From NCBI RefSeq assembly GCF_014643535.1, contig NZ_BMJQ01000023.1:1-64000 (forward strand): a DNA stretch of 64,000 bases, read 5' to 3'. The notes beneath the pieces are model-generated. The model saw nothing but the letters and a program-made list of their open reading frames with translations, was not told where the DNA came from and did no database searches. The position numbers and the translations under genes were made by a program. Below, piece after piece: positions 46,020 through 56,014 of this stretch. The DNA comes from Aliidongia dinghuensis (GTDB lineage: Bacteria; Pseudomonadota; Alphaproteobacteria; ATCC43930; CGMCC-115725). Each line of letters opens with the position of its first letter. Position 1 is the first letter of the stretch.

Positions 46020-47107
46020 TGGCGCTCGCGACCATAGCACTCCCGCTTCTGCGGCTGCTGCCGGCGGAACGCGCGCACGAGCTCACGATCCGCGCGCTCA
46101 AGGCCGGCTTCGCCCCGGCCCGGCCGCCGGCCGACGAGCCGATGCTGGCGACGCGTCTCTGGAATCTCGATTTCCCGAACCCGATCGGGCTCGCCGCCGG
46201 CTTCGACAAGAATGCCGAGGTGCCCGACGCCATGCTGCGCTGGGGCATGGGCTTCAGCGAGATCGGCACGGTGACGCCGCGCCCCCAGGCCGGCAATCCG
46301 CAGCCGCGCCTGTTCCGCCTCGTCGAGGATCGCGCCGTCATCAACCGGATGGGCTTCAACAACGAGGGCCTGGGCATCGTCACGGCGCGCCTTACCGCCC
46401 GCGCGCGCCGCGGCATCGTCGGCGCCAATCTCGGCAAGAACCGCGACGCGGCCGACGCGACGGCGGATTATTGCCGCGGTGTCGCCACGCTGGCGCCGCT
46501 CGCCGACTATCTCGTGATCAATGTCTCCTCGCCGAACACGCCGGGCCTGCGCGACCTGCAGCGGCGGAGCGAAGTGGGCGCGCTCATCCACGCGGTCATC
46601 GAGGCGCGTGATGCAGTCCGCCTCGATCGCCCGCCACCGATCCTGCTCAAGATCGCGCCCGACCTGACACCCCAGGAAATCGACGACATCGCCGAGGTGG
46701 CACTCGATTCCAAGATCGACGGCATCATCGTGTCGAACACGACGGTGGCGCGGCCGGCCACGCTGCGCAGCATCAACGCGCCCGAGCCGGGCGGCCTGTC
46801 GGGCAAGCCGCTGTTCGAACCGTCGACCGCCGTGCTGGCCGAGGTCTATCGCCGCACCCACGGCCGCATCCCGCTCGTCGGCGTCGGCGGCGTTGCCTCC
46901 GGCGAGGACGCCTATGCCAAGATCCGGGCCGGTGCCTCGCTGGTGCAGCTCTATTCGGCGCTGGTCTATCACGGGCCGGCGCTCATCCAGCGCATCAAGC
47001 GCGACCTCGCCGCCTGCCTCAGGCGCGACGGCTTTGCCCATGTCGCCGAGGCGGTCGGCAGCGGCGCCGACCGCGTCGCCTCCGGCGTCCATCGGCAGGG
47101 AGCATGA
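46016..47107 (+). CDS. pyrD: Dihydroorotate dehydrogenase (quinone), class 2
   Basis: 363 aa. It oxidises dihydroorotate to orotate at the inner membrane using ubiquinone. The N-terminal amphipathic helix domain LPLLRLLPAERAHELTIRAL marks class 2. Core motifs: NPIGLAAGFDKNAE, INRMGFNNEG, NVSSPNTPGLRDLQ (catalytic Ser), SNTTVARP and the FMN-phosphate site GVGGVASGEDAYAKIRAGA. Starts with ATGATG overlapping the DUF952 stop. Confidence 0.97.
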   Translation: MMALATIALPLLRLLPAERAHELTIRALKAGFAPARPPADEPMLATRLWNLDFPNPIGLAAGFDKNAEVPDAMLRWGMGFSEIGTVTPRPQAGNPQPRLFRLVEDRAVINRMGFNNEGLGIVTARLTARARRGIVGANLGKNRDAADATADYCRGVATLAPLADYLVINVSSPNTPGLRDLQRRSEVGALIHAVIEARDAVRLDRPPPILLKIAPDLTPQEIDDIAEVALDSKIDGIIVSNTTVARPATLRSINAPEPGGLSGKPLFEPSTAVLAEVYRRTHGRIPLVGVGGVASGEDAYAKIRAGASLVQLYSALVYHGPALIQRIKRDLAACLRRDGFAHVAEAVGSGADRVASGVHRQGA

Positions 47108-47122
47108 CCCAGGGAGCACGAC

Positions 47123-47308
47123 ATGGCGTTGGATGACGACGAGCTGCCGCAGAAGCGCCCAATCGCCCCCAAGGACCTGACGCCGCTTTCGGTTGAGGAA
47201 CTGCGGCACTATATCGCCGGGCTCGAGGCCGAGATCGCACGCGCCCGTATCGCGATTGCCGCCAAGGAAAGCCATCGTTCCGGCGTGGAAGGCCTGTTCA
47301 AGCGCTGA
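47123..47308 (+). CDS. DUF1192 family protein
   Basis: 61 aa. MALDDDELPQKR and the coiled segment LSVEELRHYIAGLEAEIARARIAIAAKE fit DUF1192, small proteins nearly confined to Alphaproteobacteria, function unknown. It follows pyrD by 15 nt, probably in the same transcript. Confidence 0.9.
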   Translation: MALDDDELPQKRPIAPKDLTPLSVEELRHYIAGLEAEIARARIAIAAKESHRSGVEGLFKR

Positions 47309-47396
47309 CCTCGGGGACGCGGCTTTTCTTCGCGCCCGCAAAAAACTGCACCTTCCACCGGTTCCGGACCGGCAAACTGTCGTTATATCCTCCACG

Positions 47397-47435
47397 GGAC
47401 ACGCCCACCGGATGCGCCCACTGGACACGCCCACG
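47397..47435 (+). repeat. Three 13-bp tandem repeats before bdhA
   Basis: GGACACGCCCACC, GGATGCGCCCACT and GGACACGCCCACG in tandem (47397, 47410, 47423), between the DUF1192 gene and bdhA. Confidence 0.7.
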
Positions 47436-47485
47436 GGGCAGGGCAGCCTTCCGTCCTGTTCACCGACCTTCACCAGGAGATACCC

Positions 47486-48262
47486 ATGACCAAGAGCGCC
47501 ATCGTCACCGGCTCGACGAGCGGGATCGGGCTCGGAATCGCGACATCCCTCGCGGCCGCGGGCTACAACATCATGCTGAACGGCTTCGGCGACGCCGCCG
47601 AGATCGAGAAGGTCAAGACCGGCCTCGCCCAGAAGCACGGCATCAAGACGGCCTATTCGGCGGCCGACATGTCGAAGCCGGCCGACATCCGGCAGATGGT
47701 CGCCGACACGGTCGAGGCGTTCGGCTCGGTCGACGTGCTGATCAATAACGCCGGCATCCAGTTCACGGCCCTGACCGAGGATTTCCCGGACGAAAAGTGG
47801 GACGCGATCATCGCCATCAACCTGTCGGCCGCGTTCCACGCCTCGAAGGCGGCGCTGCCGCACATGAAGAAGCAGAAGTGGGGCCGCATCATCAACATCG
47901 CGTCGGCCCACGGCCTGGTCGGTAGCGCCCAGAAGGTCGCCTATGTCGCGGCCAAGCACGGCATCATCGGCATGACCAAGGTCGTCGCCATCGAAGCCGC
48001 GAACGACGGCGTCACCTGTAATGCGATCTGCCCGGGCTGGGTGCTGACCCCGCTCGTCCAAAAGCAGATCGAGGATCGCGCCCAGAAGAACGGCACGTCG
48101 GTCGAGGCCGAGAAGGCCGCCCTCCTCGGCGAAAAGCAGCCGATGAAGCAATTCACCACGCCCGAGCATCTGGGCGGTCTTGCGGTCTATCTGTGCTCGG
48201 ACAATGCCGAGACGACGACCGGCACGGCACTCTCGGTCGACGGCGGCTGGGTCGCTGAATGA
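47486..48262 (+). CDS. bdhA: D-3-hydroxybutyrate dehydrogenase
   Basis: 258 aa, short-chain dehydrogenase. Interconverts 3-hydroxybutyrate and acetoacetate, the step after PHB depolymerisation. TGSTSGIGLGIATSLAAAGY at the N-terminus, NNAGIQFTALTEDFP, INIASAHGLVGSAQKVAYVAAKHG (catalytic Ser, Tyr-x3-Lys), and ICPGWVLTPLVQKQI match the 3-hydroxybutyrate dehydrogenase subgroup. Good AGGAGA site. Confidence 0.93.
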   Translation: MTKSAIVTGSTSGIGLGIATSLAAAGYNIMLNGFGDAAEIEKVKTGLAQKHGIKTAYSAADMSKPADIRQMVADTVEAFGSVDVLINNAGIQFTALTEDFPDEKWDAIIAINLSAAFHASKAALPHMKKQKWGRIINIASAHGLVGSAQKVAYVAAKHGIIGMTKVVAIEAANDGVTCNAICPGWVLTPLVQKQIEDRAQKNGTSVEAEKAALLGEKQPMKQFTTPEHLGGLAVYLCSDNAETTTGTALSVDGGWVAE

Positions 48263-48307
48263 ATTAGCTAAATTGCCGAGTATTGGAGAGGAATCCTTAA
48301 TTCGGCA

Positions 48308-48471
48308 CGCGTAGGTTCCGTGCGTGGCCGCGGTGGGAAGACCACATTATCGGCCGGTAGCGCACGAACATTTTGAGGGGTTTCTACTAGCCGGGACCGC
48401 TCCGCGGTCGGACGGAACAGGAATTCACCAGGACTTTCCCGGCGGGCGCCCTCGCGGCGCCCGCCGTTTTT
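48308..48471 (+). ncRNA. Candidate structured RNA with terminator upstream of the sulfhydrylase gene
   Basis: In the 318-bp gap after bdhA, GTTCCGT (48315-48321) can close with ACGGAAC (48412-48418). Inside are GGCCG/CGGCC (48326-48330, 48351-48355) with GTGG/CCAC nested, and GACCGC-TCC-GCGGTC (48395-48409), i.e. a three-way junction. CGTGCG (48319) can alternatively pair with CGCACG (48361), competing with the closing stem. A strong terminator follows: CGGCGGGCGCC (48440-48450), GGCGCCCGCCG (48456-48466), TTTTT. A promoter-like TTGCCG...TTAATT lies upstream at about 48277-48306. I cannot match it to a known riboswitch or 6S RNA with confidence. Confidence 0.5.
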
Positions 48472-48580
48472 GCGTCTGGCCGACACAAGAACCAGGATTG
48501 AGCCCGGTTTCGCGGCCGGGCTAGGATGCGGGCACGCCTCATTGACCCACTGCCCCGCCCGAAAGGTGCCGCTCCCTGCC

Positions 48581-49891
48581 ATGGCCGAGAATTACGGGCC
48601 GAAATTCGCGACCTTGGCGCTCCATGCCGGCCAGCGCCCCGATCCGACAACCGGCGCCCGCGCGGTGCCGATCTATCAGACGACCTCCTACGTCTTCGGT
48701 TCGAGCGACGAGGCGGCCGCCCTCTTCAACCTGGAACAGCCCGGCCACGTCTACAGCCGCATCTCGAACCCGACCGTGGCCGTGCTCGAAGAGCGCTTGG
48801 CTGCGCTCGAAGGTGGCGTCGGCGCCATCTGCACCGCGAGCGGCCAGGCGGCGCTGCATCTGGCCGTGGCGACGCTCATGGGCGCCGGCGGCCATATCGT
48901 CGCCTCCGCCTCGCTCTATGGTGGCTCGACCAATCTCCTGAAGTTGACCCTTCCTCGTTTCGGTATCGAAACGTCGTTTGTGGAGGCACGCGACCTCGAC
49001 GGCTTCGCTGCCGCCATCCGGCCCGAGACGCGGCTCGTGTTCACGGAATGCATCGGCAACCCGGGGCTGGAGATCGCCGACCTCCCGCGCCTGTCGGCGC
49101 TCGCCCACGCCCATGGGCTGCCGCTGCTGGTCGACGCGACTTTCGTCACACCCTATCTGATGCGGCCTTTGGCGCTCGGCGCCGACCTGTTGGTGCATTC
49201 GGCGACCAAGTGGCTGGGCGGCCATGGCGTCGCGATCGGCGGGGCGCTCATCGACGGCGGCCGTTTCGACTGGGCGGCATCAGCCAGGTTCCCGACCTTG
49301 ACCGAGCCCTATGCCGGCTATCACGGCATCAATTTCGCCGCCGAATATGGCCCGGCCGCCTTCATCCAGCGGGCGCGGGCCGAGGGACTGCGCGATTTCG
49401 GCGCGTGCATGAGCCCGGCCAATGCGTTCCAGATCCTGCAGGGTGTCGAGACGCTGCCGCTGCGCATGGCGCGCCACATGGAAAATACCGCCCGGCTGAT
49501 CGACTTCCTCGCCGGTCACGAGGCGGTCGCCTGGGTCAATCACCCGAGCCGGCCCGACCATCCGGATCATGCGCTCGCGGCCGAGCTGCTGCCGCGCGGC
49601 GCCGGCTCGATCGTCAGCTTCGGCATCAAGGGCGGCCGTGCCGCCGGCAAGGCCTTCATCGACGCCCTCGGCCTCGTGTCGCACTTGGCCAATGTCGGCG
49701 ACGCCAAGACCCTGGTGATCCATCCGGCGAGCACGACCCACCAGCAGCTCGCGGCCGAGGACCTGGCGCGCGCCGGCATTGGCGAGGACATGATCCGCCT
49801 CTCGGTCGGCCTCGAGGATCCGGACGATCTGATCGCCGATCTGGCCCAAGCGCTGCGGCGGGCGCAGAAGCTGCAGGAGCCGCGCAAGTGA
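48581..49891 (+). CDS. metY: O-acetylhomoserine sulfhydrylase / aminocarboxypropyltransferase
   Basis: 436 aa, Cys/Met-metabolism PLP enzyme. It makes homocysteine from O-acetylhomoserine and sulfide. N-terminal FATLALHAGQRPDPTTGARAVPIYQTTSY, PLP lysine K210 in HSATKWLGGHG, and the C-terminal HPASTTHQQL and IRLSVGLEDPDDLIADL. Length and the ~430-aa size separate it from cystathionine synthases (~390). Starts 110 nt after the strong terminator of the leader. Confidence 0.92.
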   Translation: MAENYGPKFATLALHAGQRPDPTTGARAVPIYQTTSYVFGSSDEAAALFNLEQPGHVYSRISNPTVAVLEERLAALEGGVGAICTASGQAALHLAVATLMGAGGHIVASASLYGGSTNLLKLTLPRFGIETSFVEARDLDGFAAAIRPETRLVFTECIGNPGLEIADLPRLSALAHAHGLPLLVDATFVTPYLMRPLALGADLLVHSATKWLGGHGVAIGGALIDGGRFDWAASARFPTLTEPYAGYHGINFAAEYGPAAFIQRARAEGLRDFGACMSPANAFQILQGVETLPLRMARHMENTARLIDFLAGHEAVAWVNHPSRPDHPDHALAAELLPRGAGSIVSFGIKGGRAAGKAFIDALGLVSHLANVGDAKTLVIHPASTTHQQLAAEDLARAGIGEDMIRLSVGLEDPDDLIADLAQALRRAQKLQEPRK

Positions 49892-50685
49892 CGGCGCCGA
49901 TGCTCGATAGCCGATCGATCGGCATCGCGACCGGCGGCCGCCCGTTCGACCCGCACCTGCCGGTGATCGTGCTCGTCCACGGCGCCGGTATGGACCATAC
50001 CGTCTGGGCCTATCAGGCGCGGGCACTCGCCCATCGCGGCTGGTCGGTGCTGGCGGTCGACCTGCCCGGCCATGGCGGCAGCGCCGGGCCGGCCCTGGAC
50101 TCGGTCGCAGCCATGGCTGGGTGGATCTGGCGGTTGCTCGACCAGCTGGGCGTCGCCCGGGCGGCGCTCGCCGGCCACAGCATGGGCTCGCTTGTGGCGC
50201 TCGAGGCAGCGGCCATGGGCGGCGACCGGACAACGGGCCTGGCGCTGCTCGGCACGGTGCCGCAGATGGCGGTCCACCCGACCATGCTGGAATCGGCTAG
50301 GGCCGGCGATCACCGGGTGATCGACATGATGGTCGGCTGGAGCTTCGGTCGGCAGAGCCTGCTGGGATCGGTCGGTACGCCCGGCGGCTACCTGCCGGCC
50401 GGTGCCGAACGGCTGCTCGAGCGCGGTGACCGGCAGAGCCTTGCGAGCGATCTTGCCGCCTGTGCGACCTACCAGGACGCGCTCGCCGCGGCGGCGCGCG
50501 TCGCCTGCCCGACCCGGCTGATCCTCGGCGCCGAGGACAAGATGACGACGCCGGCCAAGGCAGCACCCCTCGCCCGGGCGATCGCGGGCAGCCGGACGAT
50601 CGTGCTGCCCGGCGCCGGGCACATGATGATGCAGGAGGCGCCCGGCGCGGTCACCGCAGCGCTGACGGAGATCGCCCGAGCATGA
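49888..50685 (+). CDS. Alpha/beta hydrolase
   Basis: 265 aa. The oxyanion segment is VLVHGAGMDHTVW, the nucleophile elbow AGHSMGSLVAL, and the catalytic His GAGHMMMQEAP with Asp in LILGAEDKMTTP. Substrate unknown. GTG start overlapping the sulfhydrylase stop (GTGA) and its own stop overlapping the thioesterase ATG, so three genes form one unit. Confidence 0.9.
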   Translation: MTAPMLDSRSIGIATGGRPFDPHLPVIVLVHGAGMDHTVWAYQARALAHRGWSVLAVDLPGHGGSAGPALDSVAAMAGWIWRLLDQLGVARAALAGHSMGSLVALEAAAMGGDRTTGLALLGTVPQMAVHPTMLESARAGDHRVIDMMVGWSFGRQSLLGSVGTPGGYLPAGAERLLERGDRQSLASDLAACATYQDALAAAARVACPTRLILGAEDKMTTPAKAAPLARAIAGSRTIVLPGAGHMMMQEAPGAVTAALTEIARA

Positions 50686-51122
50686 CCCTCGTGGACAAGC
50701 CGACCACCCGCGCCGACTATCGCTGGTTCCTCGACATCCCGACCCGCTGGATGGACAACGACGTCTACGGCCACGTCAACAACGTGGTCTACTACTCGTA
50801 TTTCGACACGGTCGTGAACAAGATGTTGATCGCCGAAGGACTGCTCGACATCGAGCGGTCGCCGACGATCGGGCTCTGCGTCGAGAGCCATTGCAGCTTC
50901 GCAGCCCCGCTCGTGTTCCCGGAGACGGTCGAGGCGGGCCTGCGCGTGGGAAGGCTCGGCACCTCGAGCGTGCGCTACGAGATTGGCCTCTTCCGCGAGA
51001 ATATCGAGGCGCCGGCCGCGACCGGCCATTTCGTCCATGTCTTCGTCGATCGCACGACGCGACGGCCGGTGCCGCTCGACGAGACGGCAAGAGCCATTCT
51101 GGGACGGCTCGTGGTCGCCTGA
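50682..51122 (+). CDS. Acyl-CoA thioesterase (4HBT hotdog fold)
   Basis: 146 aa. RWMDNDVYGHVNNVVYYSYFDT carries the 4-hydroxybenzoyl-CoA thioesterase-type catalytic Asp and the HVNN motif; CVESHCSFAAPLVFPETVEAG follows. It hydrolyses short acyl-CoA. Coupled (ATGA) to the hydrolase upstream. Confidence 0.9.
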   Translation: MTLVDKPTTRADYRWFLDIPTRWMDNDVYGHVNNVVYYSYFDTVVNKMLIAEGLLDIERSPTIGLCVESHCSFAAPLVFPETVEAGLRVGRLGTSSVRYEIGLFRENIEAPAATGHFVHVFVDRTTRRPVPLDETARAILGRLVVA

Positions 51123-51280
51123 CGCCCGGTCAGTACGGAGCCGGCCTCCGTACGAATACGTAGGGGGGATGACAGCGCAGGCCGCCGCCCTATCTTAATC
51201 TTTATGAACGCCTGCACCTGTCGGGCTCGGCCCACCAACCTTCCGCGCCCCTCGGGCGCACCCGATCGCGGTTTCTCGCG

Positions 51281-51721
51281 ATGCTGAACCCGGCATCCGC
51301 CAACACGGCCTATTTCGGCCGGACCTACGACGAGGCCATGGGGCTTCTGATCGAGGCGCGCAATTACGTTGCGGTCAACGAGTTGCGGGCGCCGCCGGCC
51401 CTGACGCCGACCGACCGGCTGATGCTGTGCTGCGAGACCATGCGCCTCACAACGCGCCTTGCCCATATCATGGCCTGGCTCTTGGCGCAGCGGGCCGTCT
51501 ACGCCGGCGAGATCACGCTCGCCGACAGCGCGGAAGAGCCTTATGCGCTGGGCGGCAGCAAGATCTGCCTGACGGTGGTCGATGACGTGGACCGCCTGGG
51601 CGACGAGTGGCTGTCGGCGCTGCTCGAGCGCTCGCTCCGGCTCTATGTCCGGGTATCGCGCCTCGACGAACGGGTGAGGCGCGAAGTCCTGGTGCACGGC
51701 GGGACGGCAGGATCGGCCTGA
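51281..51721 (+). CDS. rcdA: RcdA/DUF1465 family, regulator of CtrA degradation
   Basis: 146 aa, helical. The DUF1465 pattern is visible: FGRTYDEAMGLLIEARNYVA, CETMRLTTRLAHIMAWLLAQRAV and LLERSLRLYVRVSRLDERVRRE. In Caulobacter RcdA is an adaptor delivering CtrA and other clients to ClpXP. The Caulobacter protein is longer by about 28 residues, mainly in the disordered C-terminus. Convergent with rpmE; ccrM, another cell-cycle gene, is 3 kb away. Confidence 0.85.
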   Translation: MLNPASANTAYFGRTYDEAMGLLIEARNYVAVNELRAPPALTPTDRLMLCCETMRLTTRLAHIMAWLLAQRAVYAGEITLADSAEEPYALGGSKICLTVVDDVDRLGDEWLSALLERSLRLYVRVSRLDERVRREVLVHGGTAGSA

Positions 51722-51752
51722 GTACGCTCGCCGCCTATTGCCTCAAATGCGA

Positions 51753-51775
51753 ACGCGCCGGACAAGCCGGCGCGT
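51753..51775. terminator. Hairpin between rcdA and rpmE
   Basis: ACGCGCCGG (51753-51761) and CCGGCGCGT (51767-51775). Sits between convergent genes and may serve both. Confidence 0.55.
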
Positions 51776-51801
51776 CAGCCTTCCCGAACGGTCGAAACCG
51801 C

Positions 51802-52029
51802 TTAGTACTTGATGCCGAAGCCGCCGAAGCGCTTGTTGAAGCGGGCGAGCTGGCCGCCCTGGTCGTTCAGGCGCTGCTGGCCGCCGGTCCAGGCCGGATG
51901 GGTCTTCGGATCGATGTCGAGACGCAGCGTGTCACCCGGCTTACCGTAAGTGGACCGCGTGGTGTAGCTCTCGCCGTCGGTCATCACGACGGTGATCTCG
52001 TGGTAATCGGGGTGAATTTCGGTCTTCAT
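51802..52029 (-). CDS. rpmE: 50S ribosomal protein L31
   Basis: 75 aa. [29 protein letters not shown] (in part) and [16 protein letters not shown] are diagnostic. The zinc-binding cysteines of some L31 forms are absent, as in most Alphaproteobacteria, so it does not need zinc. The upstream frame to 52146 is not part of the gene. Confidence 0.97.
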   Translation of the reverse strand: MKTEIHPDYHEITVVMTDGESYTTRSTYGKPGDTLRLDIDPKTHPAWTGGQQRLNDQGGQLARFNKRFGGFGIKY

Positions 52030-52232
52030 GGCATGGCTCCGCGATAAGCCGCGTCTTATAGCGGCGGCCCCGCTGCGTTGCAACTCGAATGAGGGGCGGA
52101 TACATGCCTGAGACCGGCGCGGATTGCAAGCCCAACCCTCGCGCATCGAAAGGCTCGCCTTGCGGCGGCGGCCGGACTGCCCATCTACCCCTCTGATTTT
52201 ACTGCACGACAGAAGAGCGCGAGGCTGAAGAC

Positions 52233-54044
52233 ATGGCCAAGGATCCGACCGGCGGCAGTTCCGGACCGCGCGCCAAGGGGCAACTGAAGGCGCTGGCGCC
52301 GCTCTGGCGCTTCCTTGCGCCCTATCGCGGCCGCCTGGCGCTGGCTGGCCTCTGCCTCATTGCCGCTGCCGGCGCGGTCCTGGTGCTGGGCCAGGGCGTA
52401 CGCCATCTGGTCGACTGGGGTTTCGCCGATCCCTCGGGCGCCCGGCTCGATCAGGCAGCACTCGGCATGATCCTGATCGTGGCCGTGCTGGCCGGCGCCA
52501 CGGCCGGTCGCTTCTATCTCGTGTCATGGCTGGGCGAGCGGGTCTCTGCCGACATCCGGCGCGCCGTGTTCGACCGGGTCTTGAGCCTGTCGCCCGCCTT
52601 CTTCGAGACGACGCGGACCGGCGAGATCCTGACCCGGCTCACCTCGGACACGACGCTGATCCAGACCGTGGTCGGCAGCAGCATGTCGCAGTGGCTCCGG
52701 AACGCGCTCATGTTCGTGGGCGCGCTCGCCATGCTCGTCGCGTCGAGCCCGAAGCTCGCGGCCGTCGTCCTGGTACTGGTGCCCTGCGTGCTCGTGCCGA
52801 TCGTGCTGTTCGGCCGGCGCGAGAAGCGCCTGTCGCGCGCGGCCCAGGACCGGATCGCCGATGTCGGCGCCTATGCCGAAGAGACGCTGAACGCCATCCG
52901 CACCGTCCAGGCCTTCACGCACGAATCGGTCGACCGGCGGCGCTTCGCCGAGCATGTGTCCCGGGCACTGGGTTCGGCCGAGCGGCGGATCGCCACGCGC
53001 GCGCGCCTTCTGACGCTCGTGATCGCGCTCGCCTTCAGCGCCATCACCGCCGTGCTGTGGATCGGCGGGCACGAGGTGCTGGCCGGCCGCATGACGGCAG
53101 GCGACCTCACCGCCTTCGTCCTCTATGCCGTGTTGGTGGCGACCGCCGGCGCCAGCCTCAGCGAGCTCTGGGGCGACGTCCAGCGCGCCGCCGGGGCAGC
53201 CGAGCGGCTTCTGGAGTTGATCCGCGAGGTGCCGGACATCGCGGCCCCCGCCGTGCCCGGGCCGTTGCCGTCGCCGCCCCGGGGCCAGGTCGCGTTCCGG
53301 GACGTCACGTTCCATTATCCGGCCCGGCCCGACCGCTCGGCGCTCGACGGCCTGAGCTTCGAGGTGGCGCCGGGGGAGACCGTGGCGCTCGTCGGCCCGT
53401 CGGGCGCCGGCAAGACGACGCTGTTCCAGCTGCTGCTGCGCTCGTACGACCCGGCCGCGGGCGCGGTGCTGATCGACGGCGTCGACCTGCGCCGAGCCGA
53501 TCCGGCCGAAGTGCGCAGGCGCATCGGCGTCGTGGCACAGGAACCGGTCGTGTTCAGCGCCAACGCCTGGGAGAACATCCGCTACGGCCGACCCGAGGCG
53601 TCGGACGCCGAGGTGCGCGCCGCCGCCGACGCGGCGCTCGCGACCGAGTTCCTCGACAAGCTGCCGGAGGGCTTCGACACGTTCCTCGGCGAAAAGGGTG
53701 TCCGGCTCTCGGGCGGCCAGCGCCAGCGGCTCGCCATCGCACGGGCGATCTTGCGCGATCCGGCGATCCTGCTGCTGGACGAAGCGACAAGCGCGCTCGA
53801 TGCGGAGTCCGAGCGCGCGGTGCAGACGGCGCTCGACCGCCTGTCCAAGGGCCGCACCACGCTCGTGATCGCCCACCGGCTCGCGACCGTGCTGTCGGCC
53901 GACCGCATCATCGTGATCGACGAGGGCAAGGTGGTAGCGACCGGGACGCATGCGAGCCTCGTCGGCGAACGCGGGCTCTACGCGCGCCTGGCCGCCCTGC
54001 AGTTCGGCGCACCGACCCCTGCCCAGCACGCCGCCGCCCAATAG
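52233..54044 (+). CDS. ABC exporter, fused membrane and ATPase domains
   Basis: 603 aa, half-transporter of the MsbA/LmrA type. Six helices in about 30-320 (exporter motif [26 protein letters not shown] in part), then the nucleotide-binding domain: Walker [14 protein letters not shown]-loop [20 protein letters not shown], signature [15 protein letters not shown], Walker [16 protein letters not shown] and H-loop IAHRLATV. The exported substrate (lipid, drug or peptide) is unknown. The order ABC exporter-rpmE-DUF1465 recurs in Alphaproteobacteria. Confidence 0.94.
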   Translation: MAKDPTGGSSGPRAKGQLKALAPLWRFLAPYRGRLALAGLCLIAAAGAVLVLGQGVRHLVDWGFADPSGARLDQAALGMILIVAVLAGATAGRFYLVSWLGERVSADIRRAVFDRVLSLSPAFFETTRTGEILTRLTSDTTLIQTVVGSSMSQWLRNALMFVGALAMLVASSPKLAAVVLVLVPCVLVPIVLFGRREKRLSRAAQDRIADVGAYAEETLNAIRTVQAFTHESVDRRRFAEHVSRALGSAERRIATRARLLTLVIALAFSAITAVLWIGGHEVLAGRMTAGDLTAFVLYAVLVATAGASLSELWGDVQRAAGAAERLLELIREVPDIAAPAVPGPLPSPPRGQVAFRDVTFHYPARPDRSALDGLSFEVAPGETVALVGPSGAGKTTLFQLLLRSYDPAAGAVLIDGVDLRRADPAEVRRRIGVVAQEPVVFSANAWENIRYGRPEASDAEVRAAADAALATEFLDKLPEGFDTFLGEKGVRLSGGQRQRLAIARAILRDPAILLLDEATSALDAESERAVQTALDRLSKGRTTLVIAHRLATVLSADRIIVIDEGKVVATGTHASLVGERGLYARLAALQFGAPTPAQHAAAQ

Positions 54045-54181
54045 ATCGCCTGATTCTGCCGGACAGCCGCAGTCTGTAACAAAAGGGACATGGCTGCCTC
54101 CCACCGGGTTGTCGTGCCGAATTCTCCGACTATATTGCACTGCAGCAAGCGCATTGCGGCGCAACAGTACGGTATTGGGCT

Positions 54182-54721
54182 ATGATTCACTATCGGACGC
54201 TGGGCCAAGCGGACGCCGGCGAGATCGAACGTCACCTGCTTCGGCTGAACGCCGACGACCGGTATTCGCGGTTTCACGGCCGCGCCGGCGACGATCATGT
54301 CCGGCGCTATGTTGTCCAACTGCCGTGGTCCACTCATTCGGCTATCGGCGCCTTCGAGCACGGCCATCTGGTCGGCATCGGCGAGATCGCCTACGACAAG
54401 CCCTTCGTGCCCGAGGTCGCGGAAATCGCGGTCAGCGTCGACCGGGTGCTGCGTGGCCGCGGCGTCGGCCGCGAGTTGATTGAGCGCGCAGTGCGCGCCG
54501 CCGGCTGGCGCGGCGCCAGCCGGTGCACGCTGCATTTCCTGCACACCAACGCCTCGATCCCGCGCATCGTCCGGCGCCTCGCCGGCACGGTCGATTTCGC
54601 CGAGGGCGAGGCCGTCATCACGGCGGAACGTCCAAGCTTGCGGCTCTGGCTCGACAAGCTCGGCGAGGCGCAGGCCTCGGTCGCGGGCGTGCTAGCGCCG
54701 CTCTGGACGAAGGCAGCCTGA
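54182..54721 (+). CDS. GNAT-family N-acetyltransferase
   Basis: 179 aa. Acetyl-CoA site VSVDRVLRGRGVGRELIERAVRAA (in part, the R-G-x-G-V-G motif) near 83-103, preceded by the acceptor strand IGEIAYDK. The early RLNADDRYSRFHG resembles the acetyltransferase domain of Pat-like enzymes. Substrate unknown. Confidence 0.88.
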   Translation: MIHYRTLGQADAGEIERHLLRLNADDRYSRFHGRAGDDHVRRYVVQLPWSTHSAIGAFEHGHLVGIGEIAYDKPFVPEVAEIAVSVDRVLRGRGVGRELIERAVRAAGWRGASRCTLHFLHTNASIPRIVRRLAGTVDFAEGEAVITAERPSLRLWLDKLGEAQASVAGVLAPLWTKAA

Positions 54722-54734
54722 GAGCGCACCTCGC

Positions 54735-55910
<1,176 letters not shown>

Positions 55911-56014
55911 TCAGCACCCACCCGCTTCGGCATAGTGGTCCGAAAACCGCCAGAGGCCGTCCTTCGAAGCGCGGCCCGGCGAAGAGCGGCCCGGATTGCC
56001 GAGGGGAGGACACC

